A DNA stretch of 64,000 nt from Zygnema cylindricum (Eukaryota; Streptophyta; Zygnematophyceae; Zygnematales; Zygnemataceae): positions 64,001 through 128,000 of the forward strand of contig JBBHKE010002346.1 of NCBI GenBank assembly GCA_037447655.1, written 5' to 3'. The notes under the pieces are model-generated. The model had not been told where the DNA came from. It saw only the letters and a program-made list of their open reading frames with translations, and searched no databases. Shown piece after piece: positions 29,880 through 41,439 of the stretch. Position numbers and translations under genes: made by a program. The stretch's first letter is position 1; each line of letters opens with the position of its first letter.

Positions 29880-30302
29880 TTTTACCACGAGGAGAGTACT
29901 CACTATTTTTTTCATTGCCCGTCACGCGCATGTACGAAAAAAATGGCAGTTAATCAAATTTAACTCCATTTTGTTTTTACTTCAATAGAAGTACTACTTA
30001 ATTAACGTTAATTACTCTAATTTCAAATGTATTTAAATAGTGTAACGTACGAAATGTGTCGGTCCGCTAAAACTGCTCATTATTTCGAATATTCGTACAA
30101 AATAAGTGTCAAATAAAGGCGCCGATAGGGGAAATTGATTGTGTTTCATGGAAAAGCGTACTCAGATTTGGTTCCAATTCATAAAGACGAGGGAAAATCG
30201 TAAGAATTTGTTCTCACATGTTGAAGCGTCGAATATTGGAACAAAGACTATCGCGCCTACAAAATGGGATTGTGTATCCAAATTGGTGTTATTTGTAAAA
30301 AC
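29880..30302. other. Intergenic, nothing recognised
   Basis: AT-rich, rich in TTAAT and GTACG words. No supported gene. Confidence 0.4.
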
Positions 30303-30304
30303 TA

Positions 30305-30826
30305 CACCGCGAATCGTAATTAGAGTGAAGAAATTATTAGAGTAAAAAAATAAAATAAAATTATTAGAGTTATTAACTCTAATTTCGTGTAATCAATTTT
30401 TTTCAAAAACCAATTTTACTCCAATTTATCAATAACTCTAGTTTGGGTTTCTTTCCGTACTAATTATCCGCGCTAATATCTTTACTGTAAATTAGGTACA
30501 CGTACAAAATTTGACAAAACGTACAGTTTCACGTCATTATGACGTTTGCATTACGCGGTTTGTGAAAACGCAGTTACATGATAACCGACCTATATCAAAT
30601 CATTTTTTGTACTTTTTTTATTGTAAAGTACAATTTTGCACAGTCAGACACCGACCGTACGCCACACTATTTAAAACGGCACTATAATGGAGTTGTTAAC
30701 GCTGATTCAAAAGTACCTTAAATAATGTAAAGATTAATTTAGAATTATGTACTCTATTTAGGGTGATAGAGTCAAAATTTGGGGCGATGGAATTAGCGTA
30801 TACAACGCTAATTACGATTCACGGTG
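30305..30826. mobile_element. Mariner-type MITE (TA target), copy 1
   Basis: The ends are CACCGCGAATCGTAATTAG at the left and, inverted, CTAATTACGATTCACGGTG at the right. Each is flanked by TA. A further right-end copy lies at about 30905-30920. Related elements are at 40131-40668 and in the mnmH intron. Confidence 0.7.
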
Positions 30827-31011
30827 TAGCGTTAATGTTTGTTGACGTTAGGACCTTAGAACCCAAAATAGAATTGATAACACTAATTATTTCTTAACTC
30901 TAATAGCGATTCACGGTGTACTTTCAACCCTCTTTTAAATATTTTTGTACGTTGTAATTTATATTTTATCCGTACGCTAAAAGCATACGAATTTGACGAA
31001 AAGTTCAAAAA

Positions 31012-31365
31012 CTAAAAAACATAACACATTTTTGCAAAAAAGTCGAAATCCACACAAAGGAAACCTCTAGGGTCGAATGCCATGGACCACGACATCACAA
31101 GCCCCACGAGTTTCCACTCCAAATTAATGAGGCGAAAAATAATCCTGGAAGGCGGCTTGGAGCTAGATGCAAATGGCTCAGGCCACCAATCGGTATAGTA
31201 CCTCCCCCATGCAATAAGGCGAATCCCCCCATTGGGTTTCGTGACAGCGACGGAGCTAGACGCCGTGAGAAGATCACAAGTCCGAGAGGAAACAGTGCCA
31301 TCAATAACAAAGGAACACACTCGAAAGAACATATCAAATTCCCGAGCACCCAATTCAAAGGGCAA
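31012..31365 (-). pseudogene. Reverse-transcriptase retroelement, N-terminal fragment
   Basis: The minus strand contains SSVAVTKPNGGIRLIAWGR. This resembles the opening motif of non-LTR reverse transcriptases (LxKPxGGIRPIAxGE). It is followed by a decayed stretch ending CVDFDFF, like the first catalytic motif (VDFxNAFN). Truncated on both sides. Confidence 0.55.
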
Positions 31366-32056
31366 AAGATCGCGAATTAACTCATAGACACCACCTGCTG
31401 TGATATTCGCAATAGAAATACATTATCTGCTCCAAAAATAAAATACAATTCCTCTATTTTGTTCATTTTTCTGATGACAATATTGTCCCGTCGAACATTT
31501 GTTAAAAAAAAACCGCTTTACTGGAGATGCGAAGTACATGTGATAGAAGCATGTGAATAACCACACAGAATTTTCGACACAAAAGTCAGTAACGGAGTAC
31601 ATTAACTCAACTGTACGGTACACTGCCCATCGTCATTAGGTTTACATCACTAGTCCTTGCGACTTTTTGTTGCCGAAAAGCATAAAATAGTGTTAATATT
31701 ATTTATGTGACCGGACAACAATCAACCACATCTCTCTGTACCAAAGCAATTTTGTACATTATAATTTTGCGTTTACACTAAAACTTCTTTCGTAGCAATA
31801 GGTTATGTACCATGTATGAAAACGGATAAGAAGACATGTCAATTAAACAAAATAAACTGAAAGTGGATGTGAGCCTTCCTTTCGACGAAGCAGAAGGAGA
31901 GCAACTTGGAAACACTCTTCCAAAACGTTGACAAATGTTGTACAAATTTCACAGTTGGTTTTATGCCAACAATTTTTGACAACCGGCCAAAAGAGAAACC
32001 TTTACCACTTATTCTCCTCCATTTATAGAATTCGTCTATCAAAAACAAACAAATTT
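31366..32056. other. 3' flank of the mnmH-type gene
   Basis: Unrecognised sequence apart from one TACACTGCCCATCG end of a mariner-type MITE at about 31618. Confidence 0.4.
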
Positions 32057-35000
32057 TTACATGTAGTGTGGATCATGGCAAGCCAAAATTCTTTTGGCAG
32101 CACAAGTCAAAGTTTCTTCTTCCAGATCCGCAAGTTCCAATAGAGTCGTTTCTCCAATCTCTCTTTTCCCAAGTGTCCTTGTCGCTTTTTCTCGGCGCCT
32201 ATATCTCCTTTTCGTAGTATCCGAGTTGCCATCTTGATTACGGTCATCCAAATGCAGTTTCCCATCCATACTATTGTTCAGATCCATGGTTCCCATATCC
32301 TTGCTAGTGTTGTTGTTTAAGTCTCCGTTTCCCATATCCTGACTAGCGTTTCTCCCCTGCAAAGTCTTCCCTCTATCACGTTGCATGGCTAGTTCATAAC
32401 TTGGATCATAATGATCCACAAGAATGGCTTCAATAAAGGTATCAACGTCATTTCGTCCGAGCATTTCTATCCATTTGTCAACAACCTTATGGCCACGTAT
32501 GTGTCTCACAACATTCAATTTAGATTCTAAAATTTTTTGACCTTCAGAAGACGAAAAATGTCGGTAACCTTCACGAATGTGTTTCACACGAGCAACCATA
32601 GGGACATGAACCTGTTTCACATTTACCAAAAAAATGTGGGAATTAGGGATTTTTTTTTCCCAACCAATTCAAAAGAAAGGTAGCATCAGAAAAGAAGACG
32701 ACACTCTCTCATTCAAAACGTTAATACAATACGCTCAAAACAGAAATGATTAATATTTTCCTCACTTGGACATTGAAGGGAGTACACATACATGGTCCCA
32801 AAGTAACCAGAAGAAAGTACCAAAATTTATTCCATATTTCCCACCTCCATTTTCCATCTGGTCTTCTCAATTCCCCTCCTAAACCAATGATATTAAGTAC
32901 ACTATCACAATCAAAAGGCAAGACCCTTACCTTCGGAGTCTTATTTTTCAATCAGTCAATTACAATCTGACTTTTCTGCATTGCGATAAACAAATTTGCG
33001 AGGGAAAAAAAAGTTGACCTTTCATAGGTACAAAGGGTGTAACAACTTGCAGGTGTAAATTAAAAAAAAAATATCAGATGCTGTAATGTTTCCCAGCCAT
33101 GGAATATTTTCCGCACATTGACACGTGTATTCACACTATTTCCCTCCCTCCCTCCCTCCCCCCCTCCCTCCCTCCCTGTTTAACTCCTTACCTCCACTTG
33201 AGGAGCAAATCTCATAGATTCCACGAGCCTCTTTGGAAGTTTCAGTTTTCCCAACATGCTCGACTCCCCTTCCACGAAAACCGGACGGCTTTTCGAAAAC
33301 TTTTGCAACGCTGCCCCTATCCGACTTTCAAAAAGTTTTTGGCTCGGCTGTGGCTGATTCGGAAGGTCTCCGAGCACCGAACCTCTATGATTTGCAGCCA
33401 CTTCCAAATCAATAACCTGTGCAAAAAAATTAACTTTTTAGAGTTTTGTGAGGTTTTTAGGTTTTTTCAGGGTTTTTAAGGTTGGTGAGGGTTCTTCAGA
33501 GTGTTTTCAGGGTGTTTTCATGGCGTCTTTCAGTGTTTTTTAGGTTTGTTAAGGGCATTTGAACTTGCAGACTGAATTGCCATAGGAGACAATTAAGGGT
33601 TTTTAGTTGGTTTTCAGAATTTTTAGGGTTTTAGGGTTTATCAGGTTTTTTTAGGGTTTTTTAGGGAAAGTATTCATATAACATTTATTCATGATTCATC
33701 AAACAGGATGTACTGTAAAGACATGCGATACTAAACAGTGCAATATCTATCCCCATTATTGTGGATAACATTACTAGAGATAATGGAATTTAGATTCTTT
33801 TCACAATATTATTATAGCACTTACCAGTTAGTTAACCCACAATATTTTAGGTACTTAGACCTATTTACACCCTCATCGTTATTAATATGGATTAGACTGT
33901 TTTCATCCATTTTAGAATTCAAACCTACATGGTAGATGATTTACAAAAAAAAAAATGGTCAAAAATTTCTAAACACTCAGGCAGAATGAATAGTCGGTTC
34001 TCAATATGTGATATGTAGCTTGCTGATTAGGCAGTACATAAACTAATGTGATAATGTAGGAAACGATTTACAATACAATAATAGGGACTTACCTGTCCTC
34101 ATTGCTTTGAGATCTTCTAAAAGGAGTCTCTAACAGGTCCATAACAGAACATGAAATTGCAATGAAATAAAACAATGATAACATAGTATACAATTTACTA
34201 TATAACGATTATGACTTACCTGTCCCCCTTGCTTTGAGAGAGCTTCTAAAAGGAGTCCCTTCCCACTTCCAGTTCTTCCACTCACTACCAACAAACGAAA
34301 CTCTTTCATTTCTTCTTCCATAAATTTCCGCACCTGAAAATAATGCATAAATGTAAACATCGAAACAAAACTCATCAAAATAAAACTTCACTAAAAAGAA
34401 AAACCTCAGTAAAAAATAAAACTTCACTAAAAAAAAAACTTCAGTTAGGAGATTTAGAAATTTGCTTTTTATTGTATGGGCGAGAAGCCAATGTAAAACC
34501 GTAATATCTTGACATCCACACCATATCTTAAAAAATTCACAAGTCGAACAAACAAAAACATAAACATAGAAAACGGATAAAAGATGAAAACACAGAATAA
34601 GAAAAAACATAAAAATGGATAAACAAAACCACAGAAAATAAATGCTTTTTGTACCTGAGCTCTATATGCTTTATAACCACCTTGTATTGTGGAAACAGGC
34701 CATCCGACTCGTCCCAATACCATGGCTAAACTACTCGACCGTTCTCCTCCCCTCCAACAATAGACCAGTATAGTGGCATCCTTCTCCAACTAAAACAACC
34801 CACAAAGGAAATTTTAGAACAACCACAGGGAAAGTTTAACACAACCCACAAGGAAAGTTTAAAACAACCAACAAGGAAAGTTTAAAACAATCACAAGAAA
34901 AGTTTAAAACAACCACGAGGAGAGTTAAATACAACCACAAGGAAAAGTTTAAAACAACTAGTAGGAAAGTTGAAAACAACCACAAGGAGAGGTTATAAAC

Positions 35001-37595
35001 AGTTATAAATTGTACGGTACTGAAAAGGTTTAAGGTTTTGCATGCGAGTCCGAGAGGTGGGTAATAAAGTTTTAGGTAGTGTGTGGCGATCAAATGCCAG
35101 AGCTAATGGTTATTCAAAACTTAACAAAGAAAAAAATGTCCTTAAGCATCATTTGTCACTGAAGCTTAAAGTCATTGGTCAATTTGGGATAAAATCCCAG
35201 CAAAACCATAAGGCAAACTGACAATAAATCAAACTTGATTTACAAAAAGAGAGAGAGAGAGAGTGGTACTAACTAATGCAGGGAAACTTGTGCTGCAACA
35301 GGGAAATCTGTTGCAGAGTTGTCAAAAAAAGTTCATTTGAGCAATATTAGCTTCAGAAATGCCAAAAAGACATGAACAGAAACAGAGTCAATAAAGGGCT
35401 TCCCCTTGTGGAGAACCTCCACAAAATTTTGATTTTCATTTCAGTTTTAATTTTAATCCACAATAATAAAAATAATAGGTGCATTGAGCATACCTCAAGA
35501 AAATGTTCTTTCATTATTTTCCCAACGTTGTTCGCGACAAGTGCGGCTCCCAAACGACGTGCAATAAATGGGCTTACCTGCACCCGTCCTAAATTTTTCC
35601 AAAAGACTTTGTTTCTGTAGCCAAATAAACGTTTTCATTTCCATACACAGTTTCAGAATAAATTGCAAAAGAAGAACCTTGCGCTCAATAGTCACAGTCA
35701 CGCCTTTTTCCTCAACGCAAACATCTCCTACAATATTGTGTGAATTACATGAAAGGACGTAGTGGTAGTAACAGTAAAAATCCTCCAAACCGAAGCACTA
35801 CAAGACAAATGCACCTGATGGACATGAAGCAAAGATGAAGATGACAGTGGCACAAAAATAGAAAAACCACAGGGTATTTCCATAATTTCTTGTTGTTCAC
35901 TACACTGCCCATAGCTATTAGAGTTACTCGAGTGAGTGCTTTTGTTACCCAAAATCTTAAATTAGAATTAATAACACTGTTTAGTTCAGTGGCCCATAAG
36001 GAACCACCTGTCAGAACATAATTTAGTGTGATTTATTATAAGAAGTGTTACTAATAATAACGAGTGTTCTAATAATTCACAATCTCTAATAGCGATGGGA
36101 GGTGTAGTACACTGCCTATCCTTATTAGAGTTAAAAACTATAATTCGGTTGCGACATTCTTTGGCCGAAAATCATGAAAAAGTGTTAACAACACAAGTTA
36201 ACGGAGTGGACTATAATCCGCCACGTCCTCGCTCTAAATTAGTATTATATATTGTATTTTCGCATTACATAAATCCTTAACGCGAATAGCGATGGGCAGT
36301 GTACAAAAGTAATCAACAATTACTTGATTACACGTAATCAATCAATTTGTTCCCTTACCTGCTTATAAAGTGTCCCAACTTCGGCTCGTTCGTCATTTGT
36401 TAATACGGGACAGTTTATTGCTCCAACAATATGATCTTCTTCAAATTCAGATGGACTTCGAACATCACAAACGACAGTGAAATCTTTTGTGACAAGTTTT
36501 TCCTTCTCTAAATTAACCATTCTGCAAAACCAAAAAAAGAAAAAAAAAAAAAGGAGAACTGACAGCAAAATGACCTAATGATCCAGGGGTTTTCCAGAGA
36601 CAAGCTCACAAATACTTCTTCGGAAGAGTTTTTCAATTTACTGATTAGCTTTTCTAAAGTGTCGCTCGAACTTGTTAAAAAGTGGTGTACTCTTTTCATC
36701 ACAAAAATCAGGTTTTCCAAAATTAATGTGAGCATGCCAATTGATATGAGAAATTAGAAGCTGGTTTTGGCATACAACAATATTTCCAACTGCTTTACTC
36801 ACTATTCTTCAGAAATGAGGGTGGTTTCAGGGTTTTTAGGCTTTGTACCAACAGAAAAAAAAAACAAGTGAAGTAACAGAATTGTGCGTCTCGTCATTTT
36901 TCCTTCTTAATTTCTTTCTTTCTTTAATATATAAGAACAGAAAACCTCATCCTCAGTCATTTTCCTCTCACACTCCTAATTTCCTCACTCCTTCAAAAAA
37001 TTGTTACATACCTCACACGTTTACCGTAATCCAAAAACTCTCGTTCCGGCTTTCTAGAAGATGAACCATCCTCCAACCCTTTGTCAATTCTCTTTTCAAA
37101 GCCAGCTTTCCTTTCTTTATTTTTGTCAAATTCAGTAGAAAGCTCGTATATAAGAGGTTCATCGGCAACAGGATTTTCCGTAACTACGTTATCATTTTCA
37201 TCATCTGCATCTGCCTTACCTGTATGTACCTTTTTATCGCCATCCGGTTCTATTTCAATATTTTCTATTTCAACATTTTCCAAATTTGACGTTTCTTGCG
37301 GAAACCGTATACTCATCGAACGAGCCGTATGAAATGACCTATTTAGTTTGACACTTACATTGTAACCTAAAAGTTTTTGACATCGTGAAAATTTACAACT
37401 TTTTTCATTGGAACCAATGAGACTTTGACATTGTGAAATTTTGCAACTTGGAAAGGGATTTGAACTCCTGTGAAGTAATACTTGCTCACTGGCATCTTTT
37501 GCTTTCAATAATATTCCATTGAATTGAACTTTTCTTAGAGACTTGTCAAAGAAATAAAAGCTTTGAGTCGTGGTTTTATGCAAACTGCATTTCAT
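32057..37595 (-). CDS. mnmH: tRNA 2-selenouridine synthase (MnmH/SelU) homologue
   Basis: Bacterial MnmH/SelU replaces sulfur by selenium (or geranylates) at the wobble 2-thiouridine of Glu, Gln and Lys tRNAs. Seven exons join in frame: 37012-37595, 36359-36521, 35494-35577, about 34655-34789, 34220-34333, 33192-33416 and 32057-32611 (619 residues). The rhodanese domain starts with DFTVVCDVRSPSEFEEDHI (exon 2). FIARRLGAALVA and catalytic-type YCWRGGERSSS (Cys near residue 288) and GGYKAYR follow. The P-loop domain has GRTGSGKG (about 341-348), then DLEVAANHRGSVLG. The family end motif is DHYDPSYE. The first exon adds about 195 polar residues, probably partly an organelle transit peptide. The last exon adds about 100 polar residues. 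Met37595 is the first ATG after an in-frame stop; a non-coding upstream exon is possible. Walker A has Gly where Ser/Thr is usual. Confidence 0.92.
34060..34140 (-). pseudogene. Decayed duplicate of the P-loop exon's 3' end
   Basis: On the minus strand GACTCCTTTTAGAAGATCTC, then AAAGCAATGAGGACAG|GTAAGTC, repeats the end of the genuine exon 5 (34220-34333: GACTCCTTTTAGAAGCTCTC ... GGGGGACAG|GTAAGTC) about 120-130 bp further on. The donor site is kept, but the copy is 2 nt shorter, so splicing to it would shift the frame. Flanking intron sequence ('tacaat...') is duplicated too. Confidence 0.7.
34798..34995. repeat. Intronic minisatellite, about 21-bp unit
   Basis: Repeats of 'acaaccacaaggaaagttta' lie directly upstream of the acceptor of the mnmH rhodanese active-site exon. 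In the transcript they supply T-rich (coding strand) sequence before the AG. Confidence 0.8.
35903..36104. mobile_element. Mariner-type MITE in mnmH intron, first of a pair
   Basis: Ends CACTGCCCATAGCTATTAG and, inverted, CTAATAGCGATGGGAGGTG, flanked by TA, 202 bp. It is separated from a second element by a few bases. Confidence 0.75.
36110..36301. mobile_element. Mariner-type MITE in mnmH intron, second of a pair
   Basis: Ends CACTGCCTATCCTTATTAG and, inverted, CGAATAGCGATGGGCAGTG, flanked by TA, 192 bp. It sits 57 bp from the exon 2 donor, so it is close to, but outside, the splice signals. Confidence 0.75.
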
Positions 37596-37639
37596 ACTGG
37601 AATTCAATAACTTTTCTGGTAGCAAATGTGTTATAGAAG

Positions 37640-37896
37640 ACTGAACCGAACCCTAAAAATCTTGTAAGAACCTAATCATGTGGTTCAAATGTCGTATTTT
37701 GATGATACCAAAAGAAATAAAATGTCGTATTTTAGTCCACTTCCAATAAAAACTGTAAGTTACGCATTGTAATCCGCGGTAAATAATAAAAGGTAAAATT
37801 CCAGAGGAGAGTCTCAACGGTGTTTGAATTTTGTCCTCAGAATGCGTCAGGCAGCAGCAAGCAGCCGTCAGCCGTTAGAAGCTTAGAACTTTGCAG
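37640..37896. other. 5' flank of the mnmH-type gene
   Basis: The upstream region of a minus-strand gene. No clear TATA box or other element can be supported. Confidence 0.35.
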
Positions 37897-38120
37897 GTTC
37901 GTCAGAACTTGTCGGTCGTCAGAATTCGTCGGTCGTCAGAACATTGTCGGTTGTCAAAACCTTGCAGGTATTCAGAACTTTGTCGGTCGTCAAAACCTTG
38001 TCGGTCGTCAGAACTTTGTCGGTCGTCAAAACCTTGCCAGTCGTCAGAACTTTGCAGGTTCGTCAGAACTTTGTCGGTGGTCAGAACTTCGTCGGTCGTC
38101 AGAACCTTGTCGGTCGTCAG
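37897..38120. repeat. Minisatellite, about 19-bp unit
   Basis: Tandem 'gtcggtcgtcagaactt' variants. All plus-strand frames stay open, as expected for the repeat. Confidence 0.85.
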
Positions 38121-38136
38121 CTGCGTTGGGCTGAAA

Positions 38137-38443
38137 CATAGTTCAAAAGTAGGCGTTTTTATGGTAGGCCTTTGGTCGGCGCCTTTATCGTAAGTTGTGT
38201 TATGGGCTTTTCATGTGATCTTCTTAGATCGCTACTTTTATCAGCGACCGTCCGATTGTCGAAATCTGAAGGTGTAGAATAAATGTTTTGGTCCGAATGT
38301 TTTAATTGGTCAAATTTATGGTCCGAATGTTTTAATTGGTCCGAATAGGTCCAAATACAATATGGGTCTTTAAGGTCATATTGTATGTTTTGCATACAAT
38401 AGGCATATTGTATGGGCCTACTTTCACCTACTTTTGAGCTATG
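38137..38443. mobile_element. hAT MITE, CATAGTT family, copy 2
   Basis: Ends CATAGTTCAAAAGTAGG and CCTACTTTTGAGCTATG. Perfect 8-bp duplications GGCTGAAA lie at 38129-38136 and 38444-38451. It is inserted immediately after the minisatellite. Confidence 0.9.
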
Positions 38444-38819
38444 GGCTGAAACGACGAGCACCGAGCCATTAAATGATACAACCTTGTTTAAACGTTGATT
38501 TTCACGCTTAAAACTCTTAACTTACGTTTTTTTTGTTTTTGCAAGTTATAGTTGATTTGACATCAAGTAAAACATTTCTGATTTTTTTTTGTTTTTTTTT
38601 TGAGGGGGACCATATAACGACAGACGGGTACAGTAATTTCTATTTGTGTTGGGTATCGGGTAGTTTCATATCGCGATAATTTCGAGATTCGATATATTGA
38701 ATTTCGATCGAGGAAAGTCATCGATATATCGTACCGCGACCAACATAAACCATCGCGATATATATCGCGATGCATTGTATTTTATAAAATATTTTTTTTA
38801 TTTAATATGTTGTTTTAGC

Positions 38820-39598
38820 TAGTGTTGTGTATCGGTAAAAAACTTATAGCGATAACACAGATACCGATAGTTATCGGTTATCGAACAGTCAGAGGTCCCG
38901 ATATATCGGTCTGGGACCAACAAATTCCATATCGGCGATAACTTTTTAAAATTATAGTATGCATACAATAGTACTATATAACATACTGTATTATATAATT
39001 CTCATTATATAGCGTGGAATGCCACGCATAAGAATTTGTTCCGCGTATCTATTTAACTGAAAATCTTTACGGACAGCGCTGCACATAAACGTCGACAAAT
39101 AAAAGTTAATACTTTATTGTTATAAAACTATATTATCGAAACGAAAAAAATAAAATACATTGTAAAATTTCTGAATCAAACTTTTTCCAAAAAAAGACGA
39201 ACAGACTGAAAGAAGCAGACAAACACACCTGAGTGCCGCCATTTCCAGACGCCATATTTTGAAAATTCTGGCAGCAGGAATTTTGAAAACCCCCTTAAAT
39301 TAGGAATAATGATGGAAAATTCGCGATTTTTTACCGGAATCGGGAGTAAGGGGGTCCGCTGCGCGTCCGGGGAATACGACGTACAGTTGCGTGTACAGGC
39401 CGTACATTTATCTGTAAGTTCCGTACAGATATCGCCGATAGTTATCGTTATCGACATTATCGCCGATAAGTACCCGATATTATCGGCTACTTATCGGCGA
39501 TAAGAGCGATGTCGATATATCGTACCAATATATCGATTATCGGGAACCCGAAAAGGTCCATATCGGTTATCGGTAAATCCTCTCGATACACAACACTA
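38820..39598. mobile_element. hAT MITE, TAGTGTTG family, nested copy
   Basis: Ends TAGTGTTGTGTATCGG and CGATACACAACACTA with perfect 8-bp duplications GTTTTAGC (38812-38819 and 39599-39606). It lies inside the larger element 38643-41240 and is therefore younger. Confidence 0.92.
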
Positions 39599-40130
39599 GT
39601 TTTAGCGATAACGACAAAATTTTCTGAAACGCGACGTATGACGTGATTTTCGTTCCGTGACTTAAAAGGTAACTCCGCAAAATGTAACCGACGAAAAAAG
39701 TACTAATGCTGTAATACTAATTCATATAGTTACATTTAGTACGTACTACGGTACAGAACTTCACATATGAAAACTTGAAACCCACACTAATTTAGTCAAA
39801 GTATGATATAGAAAAAAAAATTGCAGACTGTTCGTTTCAGGCATGAATTTTATTATGATTTTTATTTATTAATTTTTGAAGTGTACAAAATGAGAATTCT
39901 TATTATTATATTTATTCAATATTTTAATGAAGTGTATAAAATGCTGATATTTTATTCTTATTTTTATTAATCATTTATGAGTGTACAAAATGTGATTTAA
40001 TTTATTTATATTTATTATTTTTTAGTGTATAAAATGTGAACTTTTATTCTTATTATTATTAATTATTTTTTGAAGTGTACAAATTGTAATATCTTATTCT
40101 TATTTTTATTAATTGGAGTAGCAGTAGCTA

Positions 40131-40668
40131 CACCGCGAATCGTTATTAGTGTCAACAACTCTAATTTAGGTTCTTAAAATTTTGATTTTTTTCCCCAAAT
40201 AGGAAACATGATTTTAATTTTTCCTTGACGTTAATTAAGGTACCGTACAAAATAGCGTAAAGAATGAAAGTACAATAATATCTAAATAGTGTGGTGTACG
40301 GTTGAAGTTAGACCATACATAAATGTACCTTTTCAAGTGAAAATTTTACAAAAAATGAATTAAATCAAACGCGCAGGCATAGGAACGTGCGCTCAAATAA
40401 CGAGATTGGTCTGACACGTAAATTAGTCTGACATGTACGGATATTAAAATTTCACGACGGAGTACGATTTCTAATATTTTGTACGGTACATATTATAATG
40501 TATATAATCGTATAGAAAATTTTCCATTTTTGCTGTTCCAAATTAGCATTAACGCCGAAATTAGAATACACCTTTTTTAAAAAAAAAATCAAATTATTAA
40601 TTAGCATCAATTACGGTAAATTTACTTTTACACTATTTAAACCTTGACACTAATAACGATGCGCGGTG
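40131..40668. mobile_element. Mariner-type MITE (TA target), copy 2
   Basis: Ends CACCGCGAATCGTTATTAG and, inverted, CTAATAACGATGCGCGGTG, flanked by TA. It is also nested in 38643-41240. Confidence 0.8.
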
Positions 40669-40670
40669 TA

Positions 40671-40735
40671 GTACTACCTGCTGCAGTAGCACTGCCAGCA
40701 GCTAGTACTACTGGCAGCATCAGTAGGTAGTACTA
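40671..40735. repeat. Imperfect palindrome GTACTACCT...AGGTAGTAC
   Basis: The outer arms are GTACTACCTGCTG and CAGTAGGTAGTAC. Inside are CTGCAG, GCCAGCAG and CTACTGGC elements that can pair in more than one way. No gene. Confidence 0.5.
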
Positions 40736-41439
40736 GCATCTGCAATAACACTAGTTCTGGCTGCAGCGGCACGTAGTTCTAACAGCTGCTGCTAATCAAT
40801 CTCAATTAATTAGGTTCTCAATTAATCCATTTACAATTTCCGTCTCGCAGTTTCGTAAAAAAAAAACATCCTCCACCACTTGGGCACATCGCCCTTTTCT
40901 TCTTCCGAGAATTGACGAGTAATTTTTTTTTTTTTTTTAAAGAAACTTCGATATATCGGCGATACGATATATCGCGATAATTTGAAATTCGATAAATCTG
41001 TTGACGTACGTGAAACGTGCGCTCGATATCCAGAATTGTGGTATATATCCACACTGAAACCTATATAAAATTGGACCCACCAGCGTAACATCTGAGCTGG
41101 TGGCACTGTGGTAATGGGATCGTCCATTCTATCCCCCGATTCTAGGAATCTTAACAATATCGAAGCGATATATCGATTATCGGGTACTTGAAATTTGATA
41201 TATATCGAATATCGGCAAATGGTCCTCGATACCCAACACTAATTTCTATAACTACGAAAATTTCACCTGGTCGTTTGTCGTCTAGGGATTTCATACAAGT
41301 TTGTGTGCCAAAACCGTACAAAACAGCCTGACATGTTAAAAATTATTTAATTTATCTTCTTAATGTATTTTCCTTAGCTACTTGGTACAAATCTTCTAGT
41401 CTGTAGGGTTAGATGTCTGGCTTAAGATTCGAATTCGAG

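Larger units (their letters stand above)
38643..41240. mobile_element. Nested hAT-type element
   Basis: The ends GTGTTGGGTATCGGG (38647) and, inverted, CGATACCCAACACT (to 41240) are enclosed by perfect 8-bp duplications AATTTCTA (38635-38642 and 41241-41248). Internally both ends are TATCG-rich. Two further transposons sit inside (38820-39598 and 40131-40668). No transposase frame is visible; the rest is AT-rich with GTACG words. Confidence 0.75.

Noticed and set aside
33420-33670. Telomere-like TTTAGGG run in an mnmH intron
   Set aside because: The words are scattered and imperfect, not a tandem array. No sign of an interstitial telomere.
32057-37595. Bacterial contamination as the source of the MnmH gene
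   Set aside because: Six in-frame GT-AG introns, intronic MITEs of families found elsewhere in the window, and long extensions.
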